The translations under genes and the position numbers were made by a program. Below are positions 1-8,938 of a DNA stretch of 32,919 bases, piece by piece; position 1 is the first letter of the stretch; each line of letters opens with the position of its first letter. Below the pieces are notes generated by a model that was not told the origin of the DNA, ran no database searches, and was given only the letters and a program-made list of their open reading frames with translations. This DNA comes from an uncultured Bacteroidales bacterium (GTDB taxonomy: Bacteria > Bacteroidota > Bacteroidia > Bacteroidales > UBA932). The stretch covers positions 1 to 32,919 of the forward strand of contig CAMFBM010000030.1 of the NCBI GenBank assembly GCA_945948555.1, in the 5' to 3' direction.

Positions 1-245
1 TGACGGCGCGCCGAAGCGGAAACACCTGGTACATCGGAGGAATCACCTGCTGGACACCACGCGACCTTGAGATTGACCTGTCATTCCTCGGAAAGGAATG
101 CCGGGCAGTCATTTTCAGCGACGGGCCGAACGCACACAAGAAAGGAATCGACTACAGGCGTGAAGAGAAAGCTCTCGACAGCGCAGTTCCATTCAAGGTT
201 CACCTCGCTCCGGGCGGAGGATTCGCACTGAAGACCATTCTGTAA
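1..245 (+). CDS. GH97 glycoside hydrolase, C-terminal fragment
   Basis: This is an open frame entering from the left edge (codons in phase from base 3) and ending at TAA 243-245, giving about 80 residues. The translation contains WYIGGITCWTPRDLEIDLSF, then IFSDGPNAH, DYRRE and LAPGGGFALK. This matches the C-terminal beta-sandwich of GH97 enzymes (SusB-type alpha-glucosidases and alpha-galactosidases), which typically end with a LAPGGGFA motif. The catalytic (beta/alpha)8 barrel lies outside the window, so substrate and inverting or retaining mechanism cannot be judged. It is on the opposite strand to PUL1, with rmuC starting 52 bases downstream. Family assignment is by recognised motifs; function within GH97 is unknown. 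Confidence 0.8.
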   Translation, partial: TARRSGNTWYIGGITCWTPRDLEIDLSFLGKECRAVIFSDGPNAHKKGIDYRREEKALDSAVPFKVHLAPGGGFALKTIL

Positions 246-297
246 CAAGAGGCTTCGCGAACCTGTCAACAATTACAAACTTGCAAAACCTGAGTAA

Positions 298-1734
298 ATG
301 AACATTTTACCATTCATTTTCATCGCGACCGCCGCAGCACTTGTTGCGGCGGTGGCTGTCTTCCTTGCAACAAGGTCAAGGGAGAGGGGATTGAAAGATG
401 AGGTCAGAAGGTTGAAGGATGAGGCTACCTCTCTGAAAAATGAACTCGTGAGAAAGGACGGGGAGATGGAGGCTTCGGTCAGGGTACACGAGGAGAGGAT
501 TGCCTCGGAACGGAGGCTGGCAGACCAGGCCCGGGAGAACTATGAGAAGATTCTGAATGATTTGCGGCAGGCGCACGAGAAAGACATCCTCCAGCTGAAA
601 GAGGCTCACGAGAAAGCCGTCACCGGAATGAATGAGGCACATTCGAAAGCCCTGGAAAGTCTGAAGAAGAGTCAGGACGAGAAACTTGAGGCCATAATCG
701 TCCAGATGAAGGAAAAGACCGGGGAGATGCTCAGACAGAGGGAGAAAGAATTGACGGAAGGGAACCGGAGCTCGATGGATGAAATCCTGAAGCCACTCAA
801 AGAGAGTATGGAGGGGATGCGTAAGGCAATGCAGGACAACCAGGAAACCCACATAAAGAACACAACGGAACTCTCCAAGCAGCTGGAGCAGGCTGTCAGG
901 GAGATGGCCCAGAAGACAACCGACATCGGGAACAAGGCGGACAGCCTTTCCGAGGCACTGACCGGCAGACCGAAGGTCCAGGGTTGTTTCGGGGAGAATT
1001 TCCTGGACTCGATGCTTGCCAATGAAAACCTCATCGAAGGCCTGCACTACACCAGGGAGGCGGCCAATGACGACAGGAGCCGCCCTGATTTCGTCTTCCA
1101 TTTCAAGGATGGATTCGAGCAGAAGGAGCTCATAGTGGACTCAAAAGTGTCCCTGACTGCTTATGTCAGATATGTCAATGCCTCTGACGAGACTGAAAGA
1201 GAAGCCGCATTGGCAGAACATCTGAAAAGTGTTCACAAGCACATCGACGAACTGGCGAAGAAAGAATATTACAGGAAAAATCCGAATTCCTTCGGTGACT
1301 ATGTCATAATGTTCATGCCGATGGGAGCCGCCCTTCAGACGGCTATGGCGGCCGAGCCGCTCCTGTGGCAGGAAGCCTACAGCAAGGGCGTTCTGCTGAC
1401 CAGCGAGCAGACCATCATGCCTTTCCTGAAAATCATGCAGCTGACCTGGAAGAAATACCAGCACGACACCAACCTCCAGAAAATCAACGAGGCCGCCCAG
1501 AATATGATTGAGAGGGTCGCCGCTTTCTACGATTCCTACAAGGAACTGGGACGCAAGCTGAGCGGCGTCTGCAAGGAATACAACGACGGCATCGTAAAAC
1601 TGCGCGAAGATGGCCGAAGCATCACTACCTCGGCCAGACAGGTAATTCAGGTTGGGAATATCCGCCGAAAACAAGGCAAGGAGTTTTCAGTCCCGGACAC
1701 TCCGGTCTATCTTACTTCCCCGCAAGAGTCCTGA
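298..1734 (+). CDS. rmuC: RmuC family DNA recombination protein
   Basis: The 478-residue protein has an N-terminal transmembrane segment (residues about 4-25). A long charged coiled coil follows (about 26-205, rich in E, K and R with many EAHEKA-like repeats), then a globular RmuC domain (about 215-440) with the landmarks GRPKVQGCFGE, RPDFVFHF, DSKVSL and FMPMGAAL. RmuC proteins are membrane-anchored, predicted nuclease-like factors that in E. coli limit inversions at short inverted repeats; the biochemical activity is not established. The start is ATG at 298, 52 bases after the GH97 stop, and I see no clear TAnnTTTG promoter in the gap, so it may be cotranscribed with the GH97 gene. Its last 23 bases overlap the 3' end of the convergent GH5-like gene. 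Confidence 0.93.
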   Translation: MNILPFIFIATAAALVAAVAVFLATRSRERGLKDEVRRLKDEATSLKNELVRKDGEMEASVRVHEERIASERRLADQARENYEKILNDLRQAHEKDILQLKEAHEKAVTGMNEAHSKALESLKKSQDEKLEAIIVQMKEKTGEMLRQREKELTEGNRSSMDEILKPLKESMEGMRKAMQDNQETHIKNTTELSKQLEQAVREMAQKTTDIGNKADSLSEALTGRPKVQGCFGENFLDSMLANENLIEGLHYTREAANDDRSRPDFVFHFKDGFEQKELIVDSKVSLTAYVRYVNASDETEREAALAEHLKSVHKHIDELAKKEYYRKNPNSFGDYVIMFMPMGAALQTAMAAEPLLWQEAYSKGVLLTSEQTIMPFLKIMQLTWKKYQHDTNLQKINEAAQNMIERVAAFYDSYKELGRKLSGVCKEYNDGIVKLREDGRSITTSARQVIQVGNIRRKQGKEFSVPDTPVYLTSPQES

Positions 1735-2764
1735 TCAGGGCGACTTCCTCTTCACTGTACGGAGTTCCGTCCTGACGGTAGATGTCGTGGAACCAGACAG
1801 GAGGCTCCGCAAGGTCAGGAAGCGGTTCATCCCAGGCAAAGATGGTGTTGGTCTTTCCGGCCACGAAGCCCCAGTTGATTGCCGCCACATTGTTTGCTTT
1901 CAGAATCGGAAGGGCGTTCTGGAAGGTGCAGTTCTTTGTTCTGGCCATATACTCAGTGCAGACAAGAGGACGGCCATAGGCCCTGAGGGTGTCAATCGCA
2001 TGCTGCTGGGCTTCAGGTCCACTGTAGCAGTGATAGGATGTGACGTCGGAATTTGCGAGCTGAAATTCATTGAGTTCCTTCAGAGGATTGCTCCAGACTC
2101 CCGAAGTCAGAGGCTGTGAAGGGCGGACAGACTGTGCCCATTCAAAAGCCTTTTTCAACAGGGGAAGGCTTGAGGACTTGTAACGCGAATTGCCCGGTTC
2201 ATTGTAGAGGTCCCACATCAGGATGCGGCTGTCTTTCGAGAAAGTCTTCAGGACATCCTTCATGTATTTCTCAAGTTTCGGGTAGAGAGCCACAGTGTCG
2301 GCCCTCAGGGCATCCGAAGGGTCACGCACCCATCCGGAATTGTGAATGCCGGGCTTTGGTTCAGGCTGCACTCCGTACCAGGACTCCGCATTCCAGCAGT
2401 CATCAAAGAAAACGAAAAGCGGACGGATGGAATGAGATTCGCAGATTCCAAGGAAATCGTCCATACGGGTCTTAAGCCCCTGAGCGTCATTCTCATACAC
2501 AACGCTGCTCAGATAGACCCTGAGGGTGTTGAACCCGAGGTACTCAGCCCAGGAGAGTTCCTTGTCGATGAGGTCATGGTTGTAGGTGTCACTGCTCCAC
2601 ATCTCAATCTGGTTGATGGCATCCGATGGGATGTAGTCGCAGCCGACCAGCCATCCCTGGGCATCATACCATTGATTTGCCTTTTCTTCAGTCCATCTTG
2701 CCTGCTTCGGGGCGCAGGAAGCGAGCACCAGCAACGCTCCTGCCAATATCATAGATTTTTTCAT
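1712..2764 (-). CDS. GH5-like (clan A) glycosidase lipoprotein
   Basis: The 350-residue protein has a lipoprotein signal (LLVLASC, acylated Cys17) and a single TIM-barrel domain. WDLYNEPGN contains the expected acid/base Glu189 and VCTEYMA the expected nucleophile Glu271, the usual spacing for retaining GH5/clan-A enzymes. Other landmarks are GCDYIPSDAINQIEMW near the N-terminus, a FVFFDDCWN strand and AINWGF after the nucleophile. Databases often label relatives as cellulase-family glycosylhydrolase or xylanase without biochemical proof, so I do not assign a substrate. It is the last gene of PUL1, 29 bases after the metallophosphoesterase stop, and is probably tethered in the periplasm or at the outer membrane. 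Its 3' end overlaps rmuC convergently. Confidence 0.82.
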   Translation of the reverse strand: MKKSMILAGALLVLASCAPKQARWTEEKANQWYDAQGWLVGCDYIPSDAINQIEMWSSDTYNHDLIDKELSWAEYLGFNTLRVYLSSVVYENDAQGLKTRMDDFLGICESHSIRPLFVFFDDCWNAESWYGVQPEPKPGIHNSGWVRDPSDALRADTVALYPKLEKYMKDVLKTFSKDSRILMWDLYNEPGNSRYKSSSLPLLKKAFEWAQSVRPSQPLTSGVWSNPLKELNEFQLANSDVTSYHCYSGPEAQQHAIDTLRAYGRPLVCTEYMARTKNCTFQNALPILKANNVAAINWGFVAGKTNTIFAWDEPLPDLAEPPVWFHDIYRQDGTPYSEEEVALIRTLAGK

Positions 2765-2793
2765 GTAAATATTTAATTTTAAGAAATATAAAC

Positions 2794-3933
2794 TTACCGC
2801 AACTTGAATGTCGTTGCGCAGAATGTGTCGTCGCCCGGATAGAAGTCCACCTCCACGCTCTTGTCCGACACCCTCATCTTGTAGGATCCGGCGGCTATGG
2901 AATCCAGGTATCTGGTCAATCCCGGCCGATATTCATCGAAAAGCGCCGATTCGTCCTTTATCGGGCTTCCATCAGGCATCGTTTTCCTGTTCATCCTGTT
3001 CAACCCGTATTTCTGCGGGTCATCACAATGAACCTTGTATATTCCGTTGGCCTCACCCGCCCACACACTGGTCATTTCCAGTTGTGTGATGAGACCACCA
3101 TCCCCCTTCCATTCCGTCAGACGGGTGTGGTGCGAGTGCCCGCACAGGCAGATTACCTTTCTTTTTGCGAACTCGCTCCTGAAATGCCTGCGGGCCTGTG
3201 TATCTTCCGGTTTGTCAGCACCGTGATAGAACCATCTGCAACTGTCCGAATCCATAGGAAACAGAGGGCCGTGAGAAATAACGAAAGTGTGGCGGGCACC
3301 TTTGGAATCTGAGAGAAGTTTCTCCGTCTCGGCATCGTCAGGACGGTTGAAGTCCAACACCAGATAGGCATCGTCCACGACATTGAATCCGAAGGTTGTC
3401 TTCAGAATTTCCTTGGAAAGTTCTTGGGACATCCTCTTCGGCATATATTCATTGTAGGCGACCCTTGCTCCCTTGCCCCTGATGTCGTGATTCCCGGAGA
3501 CTGTCACGAAAGGCAGTCCACCGAACTCCGCCTTGAACCTGTTCATCACATCCTCCAGCATCTTCCTGTGGACATCCGGATTCCCGCAGTCCCCCTGAAT
3601 CAGGTCTCCCATCTGCAAGGCCATCATGGTGTTTTCGTCAACAAGGCAGGCTGCCCTTTTGAGCAGTCTCGGGCATCTTTCGCGCCACATCTCTCCATTG
3701 CGGGCAAATTCCGCCCTCTGGACACGGTTCAGCCATTCCACAGGCTCGTCATAGAAAGAATGATAGACGGAGGCAGGTTCGGCGTCAAAGTGGGTGTCAC
3801 CCAGAATCACCATACTGTACTGCGCATCCCGCCTTCTTCTACGCGCCTCAGCGGGAGTAAGGCTGCCCGACAAGGCAAGCCCCGCAAGTGAGCAGAAAGA
3901 AATGTTCAGAAATTCTCTTCGGTCCATAATCAT
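2794..3933 (-). CDS. Tat-type calcineurin-like metallophosphoesterase
   Basis: The product of about 379 residues has the classical metallophosphoesterase motif series: GDTHFD (metal ligands D and H), MGDLIQGD, SGNHDI, ISHGPL and CGHSHHTRL. The N-terminus MDRREFLNISFCSLAG carries a twin-arginine motif (RREFL) and a hydrophobic stretch ending near SLTPAEA, so export by the Tat pathway is likely, consistent with a preloaded metal cofactor. I chose ATG 3933 because its ATGA overlaps the stop of the upstream GH27 gene, suggesting translational coupling; ATG 3927 (MDRREFL) is an equally reasonable start. The longer open frame to 4023 lies inside GH27 and is rejected. The substrate is unknown; in a PUL it might remove phosphate from a phosphorylated glycan or sugar. 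This is inference. Confidence 0.85.
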   Translation of the reverse strand: MIMDRREFLNISFCSLAGLALSGSLTPAEARRRRRDAQYSMVILGDTHFDAEPASVYHSFYDEPVEWLNRVQRAEFARNGEMWRERCPRLLKRAACLVDENTMMALQMGDLIQGDCGNPDVHRKMLEDVMNRFKAEFGGLPFVTVSGNHDIRGKGARVAYNEYMPKRMSQELSKEILKTTFGFNVVDDAYLVLDFNRPDDAETEKLLSDSKGARHTFVISHGPLFPMDSDSCRWFYHGADKPEDTQARRHFRSEFAKRKVICLCGHSHHTRLTEWKGDGGLITQLEMTSVWAGEANGIYKVHCDDPQKYGLNRMNRKTMPDGSPIKDESALFDEYRPGLTRYLDSIAAGSYKMRVSDKSVEVDFYPGDDTFCATTFKLR

Positions 3934-5564
3934 ATTTTTCTCAATGTAAGTTTGTCGATTGCAGGAAGGACAAGGGAGCCATTCCAGACCCTGACCAGGT
4001 TGCTTCCCTTCCTGAGATTGCAAGGGAAGTTCAGAACGGCATATTTCCCGACTTCCTCAACTGAGCCGGCAATGACTTCCTCCCCATTGACATCCAGTCG
4101 GACAGTCTCTGCAGCATCCCCTGCTGCCACGGAAAGAGAGAGCACATAGTCACCTCCCCTGAGGCTGTGCACATCCTTCCATTCCAGACAGTTTTCAGGA
4201 GAACCGCCGAGATTCATAGCCACAGCACGTCCGGAGGCACCTTCCACCGGCACATATTTGCAACCGCTCCCGGCAATTGCAGTGAATGCAGGGCAATAGC
4301 CCCATTCAGCCTCGTAGAGTACAGGTTCAACGCGCCTGCCCTCAACTTTCAGAAGTTTTGCAGAATGAGGAGGCAGGAGGATGTCAACGGAATCAAACAT
4401 TCCGAGATCTGCCCTCTGATTCAGGTCGCGAACTTTGATCTTTCCTGCAAACTCCAGTTCCTCGGGAGCGACCGTAAAACGGGCTGCGGTGTCGGCAGGG
4501 TTGTACAGAGCCACGGCCCTGGTGTTGCCCCATTTTTTCAATATGTCCTTCACGAAAACGTAAGTCTCTCCTGAATGCTGTGCCACGTGGGCCTGAAGTC
4601 CGAGAGGATCCTGATTGAGTGCTATGAGTTCCGGATTCGTGATTATGTCCATCGTCTCCTGAGGGATGTATTCGATGTCACAGCCCAGGAGCAGAGGGGA
4701 ACTCATAATGCACCATATCCCGAAATGAGCCTCTTCTTCAGTGTAGCTGAGTCCCAGGCCATCCTCCCAGAAAGGAGAAGGCTTGATGTTGTAGCCCACT
4801 GCCAGCATATCCATATCATTGTAATGTCCGCCGGAGGCGTATGCCGAAAGATAGAGATTCTTCCCAACAATGTATTTGATTGAGGACCAGACAGGACGGA
4901 TATCAGCAGAAATTCTCCAGGATTCCCCGGCCCTGTCCACCCAGGTACCCGGATAGTTCCACCGGCAGATGTTGATTTCAACCGGCTTGGAGGCAATGCT
5001 GTCAATCACGGTGCGGATTTGCATATACCGCTGCTGCTCATCGAGTTTCAAATCACGGGCACCACAATAGTCGATTTTTATGAAATCAAAGTCCCACTCG
5101 TTGAAATACCTCTGTGCATCCTGGATGTCGTGTGACCAAAGACCTGCTCCGAAGCCGTTCAAATCGTGATTGTAGCTTGACCCGCAGGTGTTGTGCCCCG
5201 CATCGGAATATATTCCGGCCTTCAGACCGAGGGAATGGATGTAGTCGGAGAGAGCCCTCATCCCCGCCGACCCCTTCGGGAACCTCTGCGGATGCGGTAT
5301 CATATAGCCGGCTGAATCCCTGTGTCCGAAGAAACCGTCATCGATGTTGACAAAATTGTACCCCGCTTCCTTCAAGCCCTTCTGAACCATCAGGTCTGCC
5401 TGATGGGTGATGATGGAATCCGAAATATCCACCATATAGGCATTCCAGGAGCTCCAGCCCATCATCGGAGGCTTCACGCAGACCGTACGGTCCGAACATC
5501 CGCCTAAGGCGGAGACAACTGCGGCGAAGGCCGCAAGGGAAAGCAGTTTTCGGAAATATTTCAT
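3930..5564 (-). CDS. GH27 alpha-galactosidase-like lipoprotein with C-terminal CBM-like domain
   Basis: The 544-residue protein starts with a lipoprotein signal (SALGGC, Cys23). The GH27 barrel starts with MMGWSSWNAYM (about 34-44) and NIDDGF. The nucleophile is Asp165 in FIKIDYCG and the acid/base is Asp221 in RISADI, both at the expected positions for this retaining family. A small beta-sandwich follows the barrel. The final 135 residues or so (from YEAEWGYCPAF to the C-terminus) look like a CBM6/CBM35-type jelly roll, an accessory sugar-binding module. GH27 members remove alpha-galactose, and some remove beta-L-arabinopyranose; I cannot separate these here. The gene follows a 149-bp gap with its own promoter-like sequence and a hairpin, so it may be partly independent of the upstream PUL1 genes. 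Confidence 0.9.
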   Translation of the reverse strand: MKYFRKLLSLAAFAAVVSALGGCSDRTVCVKPPMMGWSSWNAYMVDISDSIITHQADLMVQKGLKEAGYNFVNIDDGFFGHRDSAGYMIPHPQRFPKGSAGMRALSDYIHSLGLKAGIYSDAGHNTCGSSYNHDLNGFGAGLWSHDIQDAQRYFNEWDFDFIKIDYCGARDLKLDEQQRYMQIRTVIDSIASKPVEINICRWNYPGTWVDRAGESWRISADIRPVWSSIKYIVGKNLYLSAYASGGHYNDMDMLAVGYNIKPSPFWEDGLGLSYTEEEAHFGIWCIMSSPLLLGCDIEYIPQETMDIITNPELIALNQDPLGLQAHVAQHSGETYVFVKDILKKWGNTRAVALYNPADTAARFTVAPEELEFAGKIKVRDLNQRADLGMFDSVDILLPPHSAKLLKVEGRRVEPVLYEAEWGYCPAFTAIAGSGCKYVPVEGASGRAVAMNLGGSPENCLEWKDVHSLRGGDYVLSLSVAAGDAAETVRLDVNGEEVIAGSVEEVGKYAVLNFPCNLRKGSNLVRVWNGSLVLPAIDKLTLRKI

Positions 5565-5581
5565 ATTTCGTAATTTTTTGA

Positions 5582-5611
5582 CAAAGATAAAATATATAAA
5601 CAGATATGAAA
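5582..5611 (-). promoter_or_regulatory. Putative internal promoter before GH27
   Basis: On the minus strand, TATCTTTG (5589-5582) fits the Bacteroidetes -7 consensus TAnnTTTG, and TTTC lies 18 bases upstream (5611-5608) as an approximate -33 element. The GH27 ATG is only 18 bases below the -7 box, so the leader would be very short. It sits downstream of the hairpin at 5652-5688. Consensus matches of this size also occur by chance in AT-rich gaps. Confidence 0.4.
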
Positions 5612-5651
5612 CAAAAAGATATGAAATACAAGGAATATGAAAATATTGGAA

Positions 5652-5688
5652 AGCCAGCCGCCCCTCCTTGGAAGTCTGACGGCTGGCT
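5652..5688 (-). terminator. Hairpin after the FN3 lipoprotein gene
   Basis: A perfect 9-bp inverted repeat (AGCCAGCCG at 5652-5660 with CGGCTGGCT at 5680-5688) encloses a 19-base loop. It starts 26 bases after the FN3 lipoprotein stop. On the minus strand it is followed by only a short T stretch (TTTCC), so it is a weak or partial terminator, or an mRNA 3'-end stabiliser that separates expression of the import genes from that of the downstream enzymes. Confidence 0.5.
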
Positions 5689-5713
5689 GCAAGTAAACAA
5701 AATGAAACGAGAT

Positions 5714-8700
5714 TTACTTGGTCACTATCTTAAATTCGTCGATGACGATTCGTGGAGCACCAGAGCCCGTTTGGTTGAGAATCATCACACTCTCACCCTT
5801 CTTAATGTTAAGTTCAATGCTGGCATAGTTCCAATCAAAGATTTGAGTGAAATCAGAACCCTTGGCCGCACTGCCTTCCAAATAAGGCTTAGCCAGGTCT
5901 ATGGTTTTCACATCTCTGTAAGAACTTGAATCATAAACCCTGATGGCAAGATGCTGATTATACTTCTCCGGATCGTTGGAGATACCCATATAGCGGAATG
6001 TCAACACGCAGTCACGACCATCCTCGCTGAGGAGCGCACTATTCAATGCCGGAGTTGCCACGAATGCATTATTGGCATCAAGCAAAATTGCACACATTGC
6101 CGGACGTGCCACCTGATCCACATACCAGCCGTCCATATCACCGGAGTATTCGTTGCCGATGTAGAGTTTACGCTCAATCGGCTTGGCTACGCCATTCACA
6201 TACGATGAGCAGTCATTGGCAAATCCCCAAGTCTTGGTTTCGTGCCCGGTGATAGCGAGTTCATAGGTGCAATAGTTGCCTGTCCAGTATTTGGCTCCAT
6301 TGTTCCAGGCAGCTGCGACACCTCCCCTGTTGCCTATTCCAGGAGTGATACCCGGACAGGCATTACCATAGTCGGCGTGCACGCAAAGGTCATCAAAACT
6401 ACAGAATGCAACTACATCGGCCCCGTTTTCAACGTGTCTTACAGGGGTAGTGAATGCTATAGGCTTTGACCACTCCGAAGTACCCGCAGGATTGGACATT
6501 TCCTTGTCGCCACCTGTTGAGTGATAAGTAATTTTGACATATTCGAGACTGCGGACACGGAACCAATAGTTCGTTGCCGGTTTTAGACCTCCGACGGTTA
6601 TTCTTGTTTTGTATTTGAGGTTGGCTCCACCGGATTTGCCAAGCCACGAGGAGTTTGCAAAGGTTGTATTTGTAGATGCGAAACCATTATAAGAATAGCA
6701 GGAAATCACACGATTTGTGCATTCAGCATCAGTATAGACCTCCATTTGATAGAGTCTCTTGTTGCCGTTCTGATCAAGAGGAGGATAATCGGCTTCCAAT
6801 GCATCCCATTCAAACGATGCCATTCGGCAACTCTCTGTCAGCTTCACCTGCCAAACATTCCTGGTCTTGAACTTCACCTCGCTGACTGCACTCTGGGTGC
6901 GGTCGTAGGCCTCTACCTTCAGGGTGTAATCGGTGTTCATATCCAGGCCTGTCATATAATATGAGGTTTCTGTCTGATCTGCCACCTGTGTACCGTTCAG
7001 GGAGATTCTGTAGCCCTCGGCTCCCGTTACCGGATTCCATGTGATGGTGGCATCAGTGAACCTTGCCTTTGCAGAAAGTTCAGGCTCGGTCAGTTCAGGG
7101 TTGTCGTTAACCTGAACCACCTTGATGGTGACGTCGTCAATGAACATCCTCATCTGTTTCGAGCCGGCAATCGAGCCGTTTGCCTCCCTGTCCATTCCGA
7201 TGGCGATGCGCTGACCCTTCTGAACAGACTTGACGACAACCTTGTACTCGTTCCATCCAGGCTGTTCGTTGAGGTTGAGGCGGTAGGACTTGCCGTAAAC
7301 AGGGGCAGAGATTGTGTTTCCACCATCCATTTCCCCGCTGATTGCCACCACACGGGCATTGAGAGGATCGCTTTCGTACCTTGCAGCCCTGAAGGTCACC
7401 TCAAGGTCGGTGTACTTGCCTTCCTGGAGGGAGTTGAGCTGAGGGGTCACAAGGGTTCCGATGCGGCTCTCGGCACCGAGTTTCAGATAGCCCGGACGGA
7501 GGCAGACAAGGTTGGAAGAGCCTTCGTTGATCTGGCCCCACTGTGCAAGACGGGTTCCGGCCACTGCCGCAGCCATCTTGCTGTAGAGACGGGATTCGTT
7601 TCCGTAGCTGATGAATGTCACGCGGCTCTGGTCATTGCACTCTCCGAGTGCCGGACCAGGGTTGGATGTCAGAGTAGCATCCTTGAATGCAGGCACATTG
7701 ATGTAGCCCATTGCCTGGGCGACTCCGTCACCGAACCACAGGAGTTCGGAGAAGTCCTCGCTGAGGATGACATCACCCTCATTGCCTGTGGTGGCATCTG
7801 CGACCACTTTTGAATTCAGTGTCTTTGCTTCAAGCACATTGCTTGTCTGAAGAGTTTCAGCTGAATAGTCCTCCCTGACAGCCTTGAACCAGTAAGTCTT
7901 GTTCGGGTCAAGACCGGTGAAGATGAACTTAGGATGCCTATTCTCCCAGTTTGACAGGGATGCCGGAGTGTAGAACTGCACGTGCACATCCTGGCAGGCA
8001 GCGTCCTTGTAAAGGGCGAAGGAGTAAGGGATGGCTATGTCGGCAGCTGCGTCGGTGTAATTGCTCGGCGACCAGGAGAAGGTAAGGGTCGATGAGGACT
8101 GTCCCTCAAGACGGGCCTCGAAAGAGACTTCCTCCGCCAGAGGTCTGTTGATTTCACCCAGAACCACCGCCCTCGCAATCTCGAGAGTGTACTCTCCGCG
8201 GAACCAGCTTGTGGAAATCTGTCCGTCAGCACCTTCGGCTTCAACCTTGAATCCACCTGCAACTGTTCCCGGAAGGACTGCAATGGTCACGGTTCCCGCC
8301 TTGAAAGTTTCAGCAGAAGGTTTCACGGTCACCGTTGAAGAAGTCTCCTCCTTTACCGAAACCTCATTGGCATAGATGTCCACGTCAATCGTTCCGGTGA
8401 GTTTCTCCCCGTCTGCAGTAGAGACATTCAGGGACTTGATGTCATCGGACGGGATGTTCAGCACAATGGCCGCTGCATTGTTGGCGGCATCAGCCTTTGA
8501 AAGTGCCGTGAAAGTTGTTGCAGGAAGGCTGAGTGATTCGCCCTCAGGACCTGCAATCTGCTCTGCAGGAATTTCAAAAGTCGCAATTCCCTCTTCAAAG
8601 GCCTTGCATCCTGAGGCCGGATAAGCGATATAGAACAAGTCAGCCTTGCTGCTGAGCTCTCCTTTCAGGACGGTCTTCAGACCTTTTGAACTTTCGCTGA

Positions 8701-8938
8701 CATATTTAACTGGAGACTCCTGAACTCCGTCCCAGACCAGGGCTTCGCTGCCGTCAATCCAGTTGACATTCGCATTTGTAAGAGCCATCCTCGTCACTTC
8801 AAACACGCCTTCCACGACGGCCGGCCCTTCCGGCTGTTCAGGACGCTTGCCGGCCTCAGGGGCGTCGATTTCCCTGACACAGGACATCATTGCCGCGCCG
8901 GCTGCGATCAGAGTCAGATATTTGTATATTCTATTCAT
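5714..8938 (-). CDS. Large FN3/jelly-roll lipoprotein, likely surface glycan-binding protein
   Basis: The 1074-residue lipoprotein (AAMMSC, Cys20) has several segments. Residues about 35-270 resemble a fimbrillin-like or Ig-like beta region (GSEALVWDG, FYIAYPASG). An FN3-like domain with LTFSWSP and LDPNKTYWFKAVRE follows (about 275-375). Next is a jelly-roll-like domain starting DVILSEDFSE and ending FIDDVTIKVVQ. Then come two FN3-like domains (ATITWNPVTGAEGYRI, LKPATNYWFRVRS) and a second jelly roll ending APRIVIDEFKI. No catalytic motif is visible. Position after SusC, SusD and GH43 and the modular all-beta design suggest a surface glycan-binding protein of the SusE/SGBP type. Its ATG overlaps the GH43 stop by 8 bases, which implies coupled translation. 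Binding specificity is unknown. Confidence 0.72.
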   Translation of the reverse strand: MNRIYKYLTLIAAGAAMMSCVREIDAPEAGKRPEQPEGPAVVEGVFEVTRMALTNANVNWIDGSEALVWDGVQESPVKYVSESSKGLKTVLKGELSSKADLFYIAYPASGCKAFEEGIATFEIPAEQIAGPEGESLSLPATTFTALSKADAANNAAAIVLNIPSDDIKSLNVSTADGEKLTGTIDVDIYANEVSVKEETSSTVTVKPSAETFKAGTVTIAVLPGTVAGGFKVEAEGADGQISTSWFRGEYTLEIARAVVLGEINRPLAEEVSFEARLEGQSSSTLTFSWSPSNYTDAAADIAIPYSFALYKDAACQDVHVQFYTPASLSNWENRHPKFIFTGLDPNKTYWFKAVREDYSAETLQTSNVLEAKTLNSKVVADATTGNEGDVILSEDFSELLWFGDGVAQAMGYINVPAFKDATLTSNPGPALGECNDQSRVTFISYGNESRLYSKMAAAVAGTRLAQWGQINEGSSNLVCLRPGYLKLGAESRIGTLVTPQLNSLQEGKYTDLEVTFRAARYESDPLNARVVAISGEMDGGNTISAPVYGKSYRLNLNEQPGWNEYKVVVKSVQKGQRIAIGMDREANGSIAGSKQMRMFIDDVTIKVVQVNDNPELTEPELSAKARFTDATITWNPVTGAEGYRISLNGTQVADQTETSYYMTGLDMNTDYTLKVEAYDRTQSAVSEVKFKTRNVWQVKLTESCRMASFEWDALEADYPPLDQNGNKRLYQMEVYTDAECTNRVISCYSYNGFASTNTTFANSSWLGKSGGANLKYKTRITVGGLKPATNYWFRVRSLEYVKITYHSTGGDKEMSNPAGTSEWSKPIAFTTPVRHVENGADVVAFCSFDDLCVHADYGNACPGITPGIGNRGGVAAAWNNGAKYWTGNYCTYELAITGHETKTWGFANDCSSYVNGVAKPIERKLYIGNEYSGDMDGWYVDQVARPAMCAILLDANNAFVATPALNSALLSEDGRDCVLTFRYMGISNDPEKYNQHLAIRVYDSSSYRDVKTIDLAKPYLEGSAAKGSDFTQIFDWNYASIELNIKKGESVMILNQTGSGAPRIVIDEFKIVTK

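Noticed and set aside
376..1101. Long open frame on the minus strand opposite rmuC
   Set aside because: It is antisense to a clearly coding RmuC frame and its translation shows no domain or signal.
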